From NCBI RefSeq assembly GCF_003024195.1, contig NZ_KZ679045.1, positions 62,001 through 126,000 of the forward strand: a stretch of 64,000 nt of DNA, read 5' to 3'. Shown here piece by piece: positions 53,778 to 62,983 of the stretch. A program made the position numbers and the translations under genes. The notes below the pieces were generated by a model. That model did no database searches. It saw only the letters and a program-made list of their open reading frames with translations, and was not told the origin of the DNA. The stretch comes from Streptomyces dioscori (GTDB taxonomy: Bacteria; Actinomycetota; Actinomycetes; Streptomycetales; Streptomycetaceae). Numbering within the stretch: the stretch's first letter is position 1; each line of letters opens with the position of its first letter.

Positions 53778-55736
53778 ATGAGATCCAATCGCGCCGCGGT
53801 GCGCGCCGGTGTGAGCATGGCGGCGACCCTGCCGCTGCTCGCCGGCGCGCTGGCCCTGGGCATACCCGCGGCCCACGCCTCCGACGGCCCGGCCGGCCGT
53901 GACACGCTCCAAGGCACCAAGCCCCTGTGGGCCACGGCCGGGGCGGACAAGGGGGCCACGGCGGACAGCTCCCGGGTCTCCGCCCGGGTCTACCTCGCCG
54001 GACGGGACGCGGCGGGCCTGAGCGCCTACGCCGAGGCCGTCTCCGACCCGTCGTCGGCCTCGTACGGGAAGTACCTCACCGCGCGGCAGGCGCAGTCCCG
54101 CTTCGGCGCGACCGAGGCGCAGGTGGCCGAGGTGACGGCCTGGCTGAAGTCGGCGGGACTGACCGTCACCGGCACCAGCACGCACTACGTGTCCGTGACG
54201 GGTGAAGTGGCGGACGCGGAGAAGGCGTTCGGCACGCAGTTGCACAACTACGCGAAGGGCAAGAAGACCTACCGCGCCCCTTCGAAGGCCGCCTCCGCGC
54301 CCGCCGGGCTGAACGGCGCCGTCCTCACCGTGACCGGTCTGGACAACGCCCCGCACAAGGCGGACCACGCCGACACCCTGCCGCCGCCGGACGCCGTGTT
54401 CCGCAACGCCGGACCGTTCTCCTCGTACTACGGCTCGAAGACCGCGACGACGCTACCGGGCGCGTACGGCACGAAGGTCCCGTACGCCGTGAAGGGGTAC
54501 ACCGGCAAGCAGCTGCGGGCCGCCTACGGGGCGGGGAAGGCCACCGGCAAGGGCGTGACCGTGGCGATCACGGACGCGTACGCCTCGCCGACGATCGCGG
54601 CGGACGCGGCCACGTACGCGCGCAAGCACGGTGACGCGGCCTATCGCGGCGGGCAGTTGACGCAGGTGCTGCCCGGTCAGTACACGCGGACCGAGGAGTG
54701 CGGGGCGGCGGGCTGGTACGGCGAGGAGACCCTCGACGTCGAGGCCATGCACGCGGTCGCGCCCGCCTCGGACATCGTCTACGTCGGCGCCGCGTCCTGC
54801 TACGACGACGACTTCCTCGACACGCTCGGCAAGATCGTCGACGGGCACCTCGCCGACATCGTCTCCAACTCGTGGGGCGACATCGAGGCCAACCAGACAC
54901 CGGACCTCGCCGCCGCCTACGACCAGGTCTTCCAGCTCGGCGCGATCGAGGGCATCGGCTTCTACTTCTCGTCCGGCGACAACGGCGACGAGGTCGCCAA
55001 CACCGGTACGAAGCAGGTCGACACCCCCGCCAACTCGGCATGGGTCACGGCGGTCGGCGGTACCTCGCTCGCCGTCGGCAAGGGCGACACGTACAAGTGG
55101 GAGACCGGCTGGGGCACGCTCCGGGCCGCGCTGTCCGACGACGGGAAGAGCTGGACGGACTTCCCGGGCGCGTACACCTCAGGCGCGGGCGGCGGGACCA
55201 GCGCGACGGTGAAGCAGCCGTACTACCAGCGGGGTGTCGTGCCGTCGAGGCTGGCGAAGACGAAGGCCAAGGCGAACGGCGGGCAGGCGCAGGCCATGCG
55301 GACGGTTCCCGACATCGCGGCGATCGCCGACCCCAACACCGGGTTCCTCGTCGGGCAGACGCAGACCCTCCCGGACGGGACGCAGAAGTACGACGAGTAC
55401 CGCATCGGCGGCACCTCGCTCGCCTCGCCCGTCATCGCGGGCATCCAGGCGCTCGCCCAGCAGGCACGCGGCGGGCATGCGATCGGGTTCGCCAACCCGG
55501 CGATCTACGACCGCTACGGCACGAAGCTCTACCACGACGTCACGGACCGCCCCACGGGCCGCGACCTCGCGGTGGCCCGCGTGGACTTCGTCAACGCCTT
55601 CGACGCCTCGGAGGGCCTGCTGACCTCGGTCCGCAGCCTCGGCAAGGACAGCAGCCTGAAGGCTGTGCGGGGGTACGACGACGTCACGGGGGTGGGTTCG
55701 CCCGCGCCGGGTTACGTGACCTCGTACCGCCGCTGA
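53778..55736 (+). CDS. secreted S53-family (sedolisin/kumamolisin-type) peptidase
   Basis: The 652-residue precursor has a signal peptide (MRSNRAAVRAGVSMAATLPLLAGALAL, cleavage near AHASDGP), an activation prodomain (about 55-200, with ASYGKYLTARQAQSRFGAT) and the S53 catalytic domain. Catalytic residues are E316 and D320 in GEETLDVEAM, and S547 in GGTSLASPVIAG; SNSWGDIE is the oxyanion region. The usual SGTS is GGTS here. A GGGGG ribosome site precedes the ATG. Such pro-kumamolisins self-cleave at acid pH. It lies alone, behind the DUF305 gene; a tandem-repeat hairpin follows. Confidence 0.92.
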   Translation: MRSNRAAVRAGVSMAATLPLLAGALALGIPAAHASDGPAGRDTLQGTKPLWATAGADKGATADSSRVSARVYLAGRDAAGLSAYAEAVSDPSSASYGKYLTARQAQSRFGATEAQVAEVTAWLKSAGLTVTGTSTHYVSVTGEVADAEKAFGTQLHNYAKGKKTYRAPSKAASAPAGLNGAVLTVTGLDNAPHKADHADTLPPPDAVFRNAGPFSSYYGSKTATTLPGAYGTKVPYAVKGYTGKQLRAAYGAGKATGKGVTVAITDAYASPTIAADAATYARKHGDAAYRGGQLTQVLPGQYTRTEECGAAGWYGEETLDVEAMHAVAPASDIVYVGAASCYDDDFLDTLGKIVDGHLADIVSNSWGDIEANQTPDLAAAYDQVFQLGAIEGIGFYFSSGDNGDEVANTGTKQVDTPANSAWVTAVGGTSLAVGKGDTYKWETGWGTLRAALSDDGKSWTDFPGAYTSGAGGGTSATVKQPYYQRGVVPSRLAKTKAKANGGQAQAMRTVPDIAAIADPNTGFLVGQTQTLPDGTQKYDEYRIGGTSLASPVIAGIQALAQQARGGHAIGFANPAIYDRYGTKLYHDVTDRPTGRDLAVARVDFVNAFDASEGLLTSVRSLGKDSSLKAVRGYDDVTGVGSPAPGYVTSYRR

Positions 55737-55743
55737 GTCACTG

Positions 55744-55788
55744 AGCCGCTGAGGATCTGAGGATCTGAGGATCTGAGGTTCAGCGGCT
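55744..55788 (+). terminator. hairpin with three 8-bp tandem repeats in the loop
   Basis: AGCCGCTGA and TCAGCGGCT form a 9-bp stem behind the peptidase stop. Its loop is three perfect copies of GGATCTGA (55753-55776), which may vary in number between strains. Confidence 0.55.
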
Positions 55789-55856
55789 TCTCATCTCCGG
55801 TGCGTCCGTTCCTCTTCCTGGCCGGCGGGGGACGGGCGCACCGGTTCGTTCCCCTC

Positions 55857-56750
55857 CTACGGCTCATCCAGGATTGCCGCCGCCACGTCCTGGGGGCGGT
55901 CGAGCATGACGAGGTGACCCGCGGGGGCGGCGACGCGGAAGGTGGCGCCGAGGCGCTCGGCGAGGCGTTCCTGGCGGTCCGGCCAGTGTCGTGAGCCGGT
56001 ACGGTCAAGGTCCGCGTGGGCGGCGAGGACGGTGACGGGTACGTCCGGCAGAGGACGCTCCCGGAGGCCGTCCAGCTCGACCGCCTGGTCCCGGTAGGTC
56101 GCGTTCTCGGCGAGGGCAGCCCGCAGGGAGCGGCTGGTGGAGTAGGCGCGCCGGACGAGGTCGTACGGCGCCGGGTCGTACGGCGCCGGATCGTACGGGG
56201 TGGAATCTCCGTCTCCGCTGTTCCTGCGTACGGCCCTGACCGCGGTACGCCGTAGGAGGGGGCCCAGTGCCCTTGGCAGGCCCGCGCCCGCCAGCAGCGT
56301 GCCGCACGCGCGCGTGGCGGTGTTCCGCAGGGCGGGGGCGCGGCTCGGGCGTGGTGCCTCCTCGACGCTGGAGTCGACCAGGACGAGCCCGGCCGTCCGG
56401 TCCGGGTACAGCCGCGCGAAGGCCTCGCAGTGGAAACCGGCGAGCGAGTGCCCGACGACCGTGGCGGGCGTGTGGACTCCGACCGCGTCGAGCACGCGCG
56501 CGATGCGGTGCGCCTCACCGGTGAGCGTGGGCCAAGCGCGCGCGGGCGCGGGGGCGCTGAGGCCTAAGCCCGGCCGGTCGAAGCGGACGACCGTGCGGTA
56601 CGGGGTGAGGAGCGGCACCACGGGGTCCCAGTCGAACCAGGACATGCCCAGGCCGACGCTGAGCAGACAGACGGGGGCGGTGCCTGCGCCTGCGCCTGCG
56701 CCGTCCACGCGGATGTGGTGCGGGATTCCGCCGATGCGGACGAAGGTCAT
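55857..56750 (-). CDS. alpha/beta hydrolase
   Basis: This 297-residue cytosolic protein has the alpha/beta hydrolase fold: VGLGMSWFDWDPVVPLLTPYRTVVRFDRPGLGLS, nucleophile elbow GHSLAG, a late Asp in LAAHADLDRTGS and His in APAGHLVML. The cap contains a threefold PYDPAPYDPAPYDLV repeat coded by a 15-bp tandem repeat (about 56,163-56,202). The start overlaps the stop of the DUF998 gene as ATGA, so both are cotranscribed. The substrate is not known; haloalkane/epoxide hydrolase-like or lactonase activities are all possible. Confidence 0.85.
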   Translation of the reverse strand: MTFVRIGGIPHHIRVDGAGAGAGTAPVCLLSVGLGMSWFDWDPVVPLLTPYRTVVRFDRPGLGLSAPAPARAWPTLTGEAHRIARVLDAVGVHTPATVVGHSLAGFHCEAFARLYPDRTAGLVLVDSSVEEAPRPSRAPALRNTATRACGTLLAGAGLPRALGPLLRRTAVRAVRRNSGDGDSTPYDPAPYDPAPYDLVRRAYSTSRSLRAALAENATYRDQAVELDGLRERPLPDVPVTVLAAHADLDRTGSRHWPDRQERLAERLGATFRVAAPAGHLVMLDRPQDVAAAILDEP

Positions 56751-57433
56751 GAGCGGGCTTCCGCTTCGCGTAGAGCCCCGCGGAGAGCCCCGCGGGCGGC
56801 TGGCTCAGGAGCGTGGAGGAGGGAGACGGCCAGTGCGCCCAGCCAGATCGCGATGACGCCGACCTGAAGGCGCTGGGCGATGCCGACGCCCCAGCCGGCG
56901 TGGCCCGTCTCCAGAGCGGCGATCGCGGCCAGGGTCCAGGCGGTGGCGGCCAGTTCGAGCGCCAGGAGGGCGGGGCCCATGCGGGTTGTGCGGGTGAGGG
57001 TCGCCATGGCGACGAGGATGCCGCACAGGGCGACCGTGCTGCTCACCGTGTGCGCGGAATGGGTCCACGGGACCAGGGCCGCGGTCTCGTTCGCGGCGCA
57101 CTCCGGGTCGGTGGTGGGGGTGCAGCTGAGCGGGAGCCGGGAGTCGACGGCTGTGGCTGCGCCGAAGAGGAAGAGGGCGGCTCGGGCGGTGCGTGGGATG
57201 CGTCCGGCCGACATTGTTGCGGCTGCGGCGCACACGAGCGTGCCTGCGAGGAGGTCCGTGGTGCGGAAGAGGGTGGTGTACGGCTGGTTGGTGGCGGCGA
57301 GTTCACTCACGTAGGTGTGGGTCGGGGGGAGGCCTGTTCCGAGGAGCGCCTCCAGGGTCCATGCGGAGTAGGTCAGGGCTGCCAGGGCCAAGAGGGTGGC
57401 GGTTGCGGCCGGGGCCGGGCGGGGTGTGATCAT
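56747..57433 (-). CDS. DUF998 integral membrane protein
   Basis: The 228-residue protein has six hydrophobic helices; the pattern THTYVSELAATNQPYTTLFRTTDLLAGTLV and DSRLPLSCTPTTDPEC, WTHSAHTVSSTVALCGILVAMATL is the DUF998 family. The function of DUF998 is unknown. It is coupled to the hydrolase gene by an ATGA overlap. It could present or transport a lipid-like substrate for the hydrolase, but this is only suggested by coupling. Confidence 0.82.
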   Translation of the reverse strand: MITPRPAPAATATLLALAALTYSAWTLEALLGTGLPPTHTYVSELAATNQPYTTLFRTTDLLAGTLVCAAAATMSAGRIPRTARAALFLFGAATAVDSRLPLSCTPTTDPECAANETAALVPWTHSAHTVSSTVALCGILVAMATLTRTTRMGPALLALELAATAWTLAAIAALETGHAGWGVGIAQRLQVGVIAIWLGALAVSLLHAPEPAARGALRGALREAEARS

Positions 57434-57494
57434 TGACGCCCATGATCGGGGCGGGGGGTTGGTTTCGCACGTTGCCGGGTGCGGGCCGGTGGGG

Positions 57495-57830
57495 GCTGGT
57501 CGCGCCGTTCCCCGCGCCCCTGTTCTCGACTGCGGGCCCGGTGGGGGCTGAGCGCGCAGTTCCCCGCGCCCCTAAAGACGACAGGACTGCGCAGTTCCTT
57601 GCGCCCCAAAAGGCGAAAAGACTGCGCAGTTCCCCGCGCCCCTAAAAGCGAAAAGACTGCGCAGTTCCCCGCGCCCCTGAAAACGACGGGACCGCGCCCG
57701 CCACAGCGGCGACCAGCCCCAGCGGCCTGGCTTTTAGGGGCGCGGGGAACGGCGCGACCAACCCCCACCGGCCCGCAGCCAACCGACAAACCCGAGGGGG
57801 CACCCCTCAAAGGGGCGCGGGGAACGGCGC
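57495..57830. repeat. dispersed repeat island between DUF998 and nadE genes
   Basis: At least five direct relatives of GCGCAGTTCCCCGCGCCCCT (near 57509, 57556, 57590, 57625, 57659) are followed by inverted relatives (near 57736, 57810). It fills most of a 518-bp gap between divergent starts. It is the largest of the four islands in this window. No gene is seen. Confidence 0.8.
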
Positions 57831-57938
57831 GCTCAGCCCCCGCCGGGCCCGCGCCGAGAACGAGGGCCTCGGGAGCCGCGTGGGCAACCCCCGCCGGGGC
57901 GTGCCCGGGGCGGCCAGGCCATAACGTCTCTCTGACGA

Positions 57939-57944
57939 TTACAC
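57939..57944 (+). promoter_or_regulatory. -10-like TACACT close to the nadE start
   Basis: TACACT ends seven bases before the GTG of nadE, and no Shine-Dalgarno sequence lies between. This spacing suits a leaderless transcript starting at the GTG. Confidence 0.45.
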
Positions 57945-57951
57945 TGGACCC

Positions 57952-59706
57952 GTGCCTCAACTACGCCTCGCCCTGAATCAGATCGACTCGACCGTCGGCG
58001 ATCTCGCCGGGAACGCCGAGGCGGTCGTCCGCTGGACCCGGCACTCAGCCGAGCAGGGAGCGCACCTCGTCGCGTTCCCCGAGATGGTGCTGACCGGGTA
58101 CCCCGTAGAGGACCTGGCCCTGCGGTCGTCCTTCGTGGAAGCCTCCCGCGCGGCCCTGCACGCCCTCGCCGCCCGGCTCGCCGAGGAGGGCTTCGGGGAG
58201 CTGCCGGTGGTCGTCGGCTACCTGGACCGTTCCGAGAAGGCCCAGCCCAGGTACGGGCAGCCGGCCGGCGCCCCGCGCAACGCGGCAGCGGTGCTGCACC
58301 GCGGCGAGGTGGTCCTCACCTTCGCCAAGCACCACCTGCCGAACTACGGCGTCTTCGACGAGTTCCGCTACTTCGTGCCCGGCGACACCCTGCCGGTCGT
58401 ACGGGTGCACGGCATCGACGTGGCGCTCGCCATCTGTGAGGACCTCTGGCAGGACGGCGGCCGGGTCCCGGCGACCCGTTCCGCCGGGGCGGGCCTGCTG
58501 CTCTCGATCAACGCCTCCCCGTACGAGCGCGACAAGGACGACACCCGCCTCGACCTCGTGCGCAAGCGCGCGCAGGAGGCCGGTTGCACGACCGCGTACC
58601 TGGCCATGATCGGCGGTCAGGACGAGCTGGTCTTCGACGGCGACTCGATCGTCGTCGACCGGCACGGCGAGGTCGTGGCGCGGGCGCCCCAGTTCTCCGA
58701 GGGGTGTGTCGTCCTCGACCTGGACCTGCCCGCGGCGGCCCCCGAGCCGCCCTCGGGTGTCGTGGACGACGGGCTGCGCATCGATCACCTCGTCATCTCC
58801 GACGAGCCGCTGCCGCCGTACGAGGCGGAGCTGTCCGGCGGGTACGCCGAGCGCCTCGACGCCGACGAGGAGGTGTACTCCGCGCTTGTGGTGGGCCTGC
58901 GGGCGTACACCGCGAAGAACGGTTTCCGCTCCGTGCTGATCGGGCTCTCGGGCGGTATCGACTCCGCCCTCGTCGCCGCGATCGCCTGCGACGCGCTCGG
59001 CGCCGAGAACGTGTACTGCGTGTCGATGCCGTCCAAGTACTCCTCGGACCACTCCAAGGGTGACGCGGCCGAGCTGGCGCGGCGGACCGGGCTCAACTTC
59101 CGGACCGTACCGATCGAGCCGATGTTCGACGCGTACATGGGGTCGCTGGGTCTCACCGGGCTCGCCGAGGAGAACCTCCAGTCCCGGCTGCGCGGCACCA
59201 TGCTGATGGCCCTCTCGAACCAGGAGGGGCACATCGTGCTGGCGCCGGGCAACAAGTCCGAGCTGGCGGTGGGGTACTCGACGCTGTACGGCGACTCCGT
59301 GGGCGCGTACGGGCCGATCAAGGACGTCTACAAGACGTCGATCTTCCGGCTCGCCGAGTGGCGCAACCGGGCCGCGGCCGAGCGGGGGCAGACTCCGCCG
59401 ATCCCGGAGAACTCCATCTCCAAGCCGCCGAGCGCCGAGCTGCGGCCGGGGCAGGTCGACACGGACTCGCTGCCGGACTATCCCGTCCTGGACGCGATTC
59501 TGGAGCTGTACGTCGACCGGGACACGGGGGCCGACGCGATCGTGGCGGCGGGGTTCGACCGTGAGGTGGTCACCAAGACGCTTCGGATGGTGGATACGGC
59601 CGAGTACAAGCGGCGGCAGTATCCGCCGGGTACGAAGATCTCGGCGAAGGGGTTCGGCAAGGACCGGCGGCTGCCCATCACCAATCAGTGGCGCGAGCGG
59701 TTGTAG
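57952..59706 (+). CDS. nadE: glutamine-dependent NAD+ synthetase
   Basis: The 584-residue enzyme joins an N-terminal nitrilase-type glutaminase domain with Glu44 (FPEMVLTGY), Lys126 (FAKHHLPNYGVFDE) and Cys162 (AICEDLW) to a C-terminal NAD synthetase domain with the P-loop GLSGGIDSALVAAI (S333-S338) and NKSELAVGYSTLYGD. Ammonia released from glutamine is channelled to deamido-NAD+ to make NAD+. It starts with GTG and may be translated from a leaderless message. It converges with the lipase gene with a 19-bp gap. Confidence 0.95.
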   Translation: MPQLRLALNQIDSTVGDLAGNAEAVVRWTRHSAEQGAHLVAFPEMVLTGYPVEDLALRSSFVEASRAALHALAARLAEEGFGELPVVVGYLDRSEKAQPRYGQPAGAPRNAAAVLHRGEVVLTFAKHHLPNYGVFDEFRYFVPGDTLPVVRVHGIDVALAICEDLWQDGGRVPATRSAGAGLLLSINASPYERDKDDTRLDLVRKRAQEAGCTTAYLAMIGGQDELVFDGDSIVVDRHGEVVARAPQFSEGCVVLDLDLPAAAPEPPSGVVDDGLRIDHLVISDEPLPPYEAELSGGYAERLDADEEVYSALVVGLRAYTAKNGFRSVLIGLSGGIDSALVAAIACDALGAENVYCVSMPSKYSSDHSKGDAAELARRTGLNFRTVPIEPMFDAYMGSLGLTGLAEENLQSRLRGTMLMALSNQEGHIVLAPGNKSELAVGYSTLYGDSVGAYGPIKDVYKTSIFRLAEWRNRAAAERGQTPPIPENSISKPPSAELRPGQVDTDSLPDYPVLDAILELYVDRDTGADAIVAAGFDREVVTKTLRMVDTAEYKRRQYPPGTKISAKGFGKDRRLPITNQWRERL

Positions 59707-59725
59707 TCGTCCGCGGTGAAGGGGA

Positions 59726-61345
59726 TCAGAGGTCCTCGTAGGTGAATTCGTCCTCGGGGGCCGTGGGGGATGCCGTCACGCCCACGGCCACCGTGATGTC
59801 CACCGTTTCGGGCATGAGGCCTTTGGACGGCACGGTCACGGTGAGCTCTGTCGCGCTCTGGACCATGACGCCGGTCCCGGCCGTGTCCTTGAAGCGGACG
59901 GTGGTCCTGTCCGCGACGAAACCCGAGCCCCTGACGGTGACCTGCTTGCCCTCCCTGGAGCGTGGCGGTTCGACTCCGCCGACCACCAGCGGGGCGGGGC
60001 CGTCGTAGGCGAAGCGGCCCAGCGGGACGGCGGGCGACGTGCCGAGGTCGTTGGTGACCCGGACGTCGACGATGCCGACTCCCGCCGGAGCCGTGGCACT
60101 GATCAGTGTTCCCGACGGGTCGACGGACCAGTCGGCGCACGGGATCGTGCCGAAGTCGAGGACGCTCCCCGGGGTGAATCCCGTGCCGTGCACGAGGACC
60201 GGGGTGTCGCCCGTTCCGAAGGTGGGGTCCACCGCGGTCACCACCGGTCCGGCGAGGACGGGAGTACCGCCCAGCAGGTCCAGGTACGTGGAGTTGGCGT
60301 GCTGGTGGGCGACCTGGCCCAGATAGTCGGCCGTGGTCTTTTCGACCAGTCCCGGGTCGTGATTCCCGTAGTCCTGGTTCAGCGCGACGGTTCCGGCGTC
60401 GGGCTGGACGTAGACGTTGCCCTTGCGGAGCAGGTCGATCTCGTCCAGCAGGATGCCCACCTCAGTGTTCGCCACCGGGCCCTGGCCCTTCGGGTACCAG
60501 GTCTTCGCCAGGGCCAGGTCGGACCAGGCCCGCGGCACCAGGTCGTAGTAGTTGGTGCAGGTCACGAAGGGCGTCCATGGTCCGCCGTCGACGAACTGGG
60601 CGAAGTCCAGCGGGCCCGCGGTGGGCGCCGCGAAGGTGACGAGGCCGAACTGCGGCTCGCTCGGCGCCCAGTCCTGGGCCTGGAGGTAGGGGGCCAGCAT
60701 GGTCGCGACACAGCCGCCGAGGCTGTGGCCGGTGACGTGGACCACCGGCCGGGGCGTGGACGGCGCGGCCGCGAGCAGGGCGGCGAGTGCCTCCCTGAGC
60801 GTCACCCTCGACGGAAGGGCGGGACCGGGTCGGCCCGACTCCCCCACGGGCACCTTCCCAACAAGCACCTTCCCCACCGGCGCTTCTCCTTCCGGCGCCT
60901 CCTCCGTGGGTGTTCCTCCGATGAAGCCGCGGGCGTTGGCGATCTCCGTGAAGGCGGCCATGGCCCCGGCGGAGACCGCCACGGGCGCCGCCGACCCGGC
61001 GGCGGTGAACGGCACCAGCGTGCCGACGTCGAGGTCCTCCATCATGTCGACCGGGCTGTCCACCGTGCCGCGGACCACCACGGCGAACTGGTTCGAGCCG
61101 TCGTGGTTCCGGACGATGCAGGCCATGTTCGCGTTGTCCGGGGTGAGCCCCAGCCACGCCAGCCGCCACGTGCCGCCCGTGTCGATCGAGGGGTCGTGCA
61201 GCTGCAGCCAGATACCGCCCACGATGCGTGCCACGTGCTCGTCGCGGGTCTCCCCCGAGGGGCGCGGGGTGGCCGCGGTGGCGGCGATCGCGGCGAGGGC
61301 CATCGTCTGGGCTTCGGTCAGCAACGTCCGGGACACCTGTGTCAT
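59726..61345 (-). CDS. class 3 lipase-like protein with two IPT/TIG domains
   Basis: The start MTQVSRTLLTEAQTMALAAIAATAA at 61345 gives 539 residues; AAGGAG lies 11 bases upstream. The N-terminal part is a lipase class 3 domain with nucleophile elbow VHVTGHSLGGCVATML; the later Asp and His are probably in NYYDLVPRAW and YGNHDPGLVEK. It holds a repetitive GEAPVGKVLVGKVPVGE insert. Two IPT/TIG immunoglobulin-like domains follow (PVVTAVDPTFGTGDTPVLVHGTGF; PLVVGGVEPPRSREGKQVTVRGSGF). No signal peptide is visible, which is odd for such a domain set. Substrate unknown. Confidence 0.82.
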   Translation of the reverse strand: MTQVSRTLLTEAQTMALAAIAATAATPRPSGETRDEHVARIVGGIWLQLHDPSIDTGGTWRLAWLGLTPDNANMACIVRNHDGSNQFAVVVRGTVDSPVDMMEDLDVGTLVPFTAAGSAAPVAVSAGAMAAFTEIANARGFIGGTPTEEAPEGEAPVGKVLVGKVPVGESGRPGPALPSRVTLREALAALLAAAPSTPRPVVHVTGHSLGGCVATMLAPYLQAQDWAPSEPQFGLVTFAAPTAGPLDFAQFVDGGPWTPFVTCTNYYDLVPRAWSDLALAKTWYPKGQGPVANTEVGILLDEIDLLRKGNVYVQPDAGTVALNQDYGNHDPGLVEKTTADYLGQVAHQHANSTYLDLLGGTPVLAGPVVTAVDPTFGTGDTPVLVHGTGFTPGSVLDFGTIPCADWSVDPSGTLISATAPAGVGIVDVRVTNDLGTSPAVPLGRFAYDGPAPLVVGGVEPPRSREGKQVTVRGSGFVADRTTVRFKDTAGTGVMVQSATELTVTVPSKGLMPETVDITVAVGVTASPTAPEDEFTYEDL

Positions 61346-61523
61346 ACCTGCACCTGCTCCTTGCATGTCATCACCAGGGACGGGCGGGCGGCCCTCGATC
61401 GCCGAAGTCGCGCGGGGTCGCACAGGAGTCACGCCGGCGCAGCGCCGTCGTCGCGTCGAAGCCGCGCCGATCGTACGGAGCCCACTCGGTGATGTCCGGC
61501 TCCGGGCGACCTGGCGGCTCCGG

Positions 61524-62861
61524 TCAGCCGTGGATTTCAGGCTCCCGGCCCAACGCGGCGACCGGTCCGCGCCGCGGCGGGCGGTGTTCGCCGGGCAGGC
61601 GGGGGGCCAGGAGCAGCATCAGTGCCGCGCCCAGTGCGGCGAGCAGGCCGACGGCGAGCCAGGGCAGCAGGCGGTCGTGGCTGAAGAGCACCCCGAACAG
61701 GGTGGGCGCGAGGACGTTCGCCCCTGCGTAGGAGTACTGGAACGCCGCCAGATAGGTGCCCCGGGAACCGGGCGGCGCCGCGTCCGCGGCGAGCGCGTTG
61801 GAGGCGGGTCCGTAGACCATCTCCGCGAGGGTGTAGCAGACCACCGCCGCCGCCAGGAACGGCACGAGTGCCCCGGGCGGCAGCAGGACGGCCGACGCGG
61901 ACGCGGCACACCACAGCGCCCACAGACCGCCGGCCCAGGCCATGGCGCGGGAGCGGGTGCAGCGGCGTCGCACGAAGCGGGTCACGGCGGCCGTGCAGGT
62001 GGCGAGCAGCAGGGTGTTGAGGGCGAGGAGGGGGCCGGGCGCCCAGTCCGGTCCCGACAGGCCCTGGATGACGTACACGGGCAGTGACAGGGACAGGAAC
62101 GTGCTGCACGTGGCGAAGATCGTGGAGATCGCGATCAGTGCGAGGTAGGGGCGGTCCCGCAGCAGTGCGCCGTAGCCGGAGCGGCCCTCGGATGGTGGGG
62201 CGGCGTGCGGTGTGGCGGGTACCGCGAGGGCGACCACCAGCGCGGCGGCCAGGAACGCCAGCCCGGAGGCCAGGATCAGTCCGTCGTAGACGCGTGTCGA
62301 GTCGACGGCGAGCACCGCGCCCGCGAGCAGGGCGCCGCCGCCCGCGCCCGCTTCCCGGATCATCCCGGCCCGGGCGAACCAGTGGTCCTTGGCGTCCGCC
62401 CCCATCGCAGCCGGCCCCGCCGCGTCCGTGCCCTCGGCGTTCGCGCTCTCGGCGTCCGCCAGGTCGGCGATGAGGGTGAAGACCGAGGACCAGTAGACCC
62501 GCAGGCCCGCCGTGGTCACCAGCATGGCGGCCACCAGCGAGCCCGTGCCCGACACCAGCAGGTAGAGCAGGAACCCGGTCCCTTGCAGCGCCTGTCCGGC
62601 GGCGACCACCAGCCGCGGCCCGAACCGGTCGGCCAGCTTTCCGACGACCAGCGGCAGCGGCAGGGTCAGGGCGGTGCTCACACTGGTGAGCACGCCGATC
62701 GCCACCAGGTCCAGGTCGGTGACCCGCAGGAAGTACAGCATGGACAGCGGGAGGTACAGGCCCGTGCCCAGCGAGTCGACCGCCACCGCGGCCAGCAGCG
62801 GCCGGCGTCCGCGCCGTAAGCCGCCGCGGCCCGTACCGCCGCCCGTCCTCGCCCGTGCCAC
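61524..62861 (-). CDS. MFS transporter
   Basis: The GTG at 62861 has GAGGGGG seven bases upstream; 445 residues. Twelve membrane helices are predicted, with the MFS loop 2-3 motif GKLADRFGPRLVV and a cytoplasmic central loop rich in Ala/Glu/Asp (ESANAEGTDAAGPAAMGADAKDHWF). The pattern is that of drug-efflux-type MFS proteins. No regulator is adjacent. The substrate cannot be predicted. It converges with nothing; the lipase start lies 178 bp downstream on the same strand. Confidence 0.88.
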   Translation of the reverse strand: MARARTGGGTGRGGLRRGRRPLLAAVAVDSLGTGLYLPLSMLYFLRVTDLDLVAIGVLTSVSTALTLPLPLVVGKLADRFGPRLVVAAGQALQGTGFLLYLLVSGTGSLVAAMLVTTAGLRVYWSSVFTLIADLADAESANAEGTDAAGPAAMGADAKDHWFARAGMIREAGAGGGALLAGAVLAVDSTRVYDGLILASGLAFLAAALVVALAVPATPHAAPPSEGRSGYGALLRDRPYLALIAISTIFATCSTFLSLSLPVYVIQGLSGPDWAPGPLLALNTLLLATCTAAVTRFVRRRCTRSRAMAWAGGLWALWCAASASAVLLPPGALVPFLAAAVVCYTLAEMVYGPASNALAADAAPPGSRGTYLAAFQYSYAGANVLAPTLFGVLFSHDRLLPWLAVGLLAALGAALMLLLAPRLPGEHRPPRRGPVAALGREPEIHG

Positions 62862-62983
62862 GTGATGGCCCCCTCGTTCCGCCGGCCACCCGCTGACCGG
62901 CCCACGTTTGTAACAGGGATGCCGGTGCGCCTCAACCGCTTATCCCCGCCGCCGCCGGGCGGCAGGGGCAGCGGCGGCCGGCG

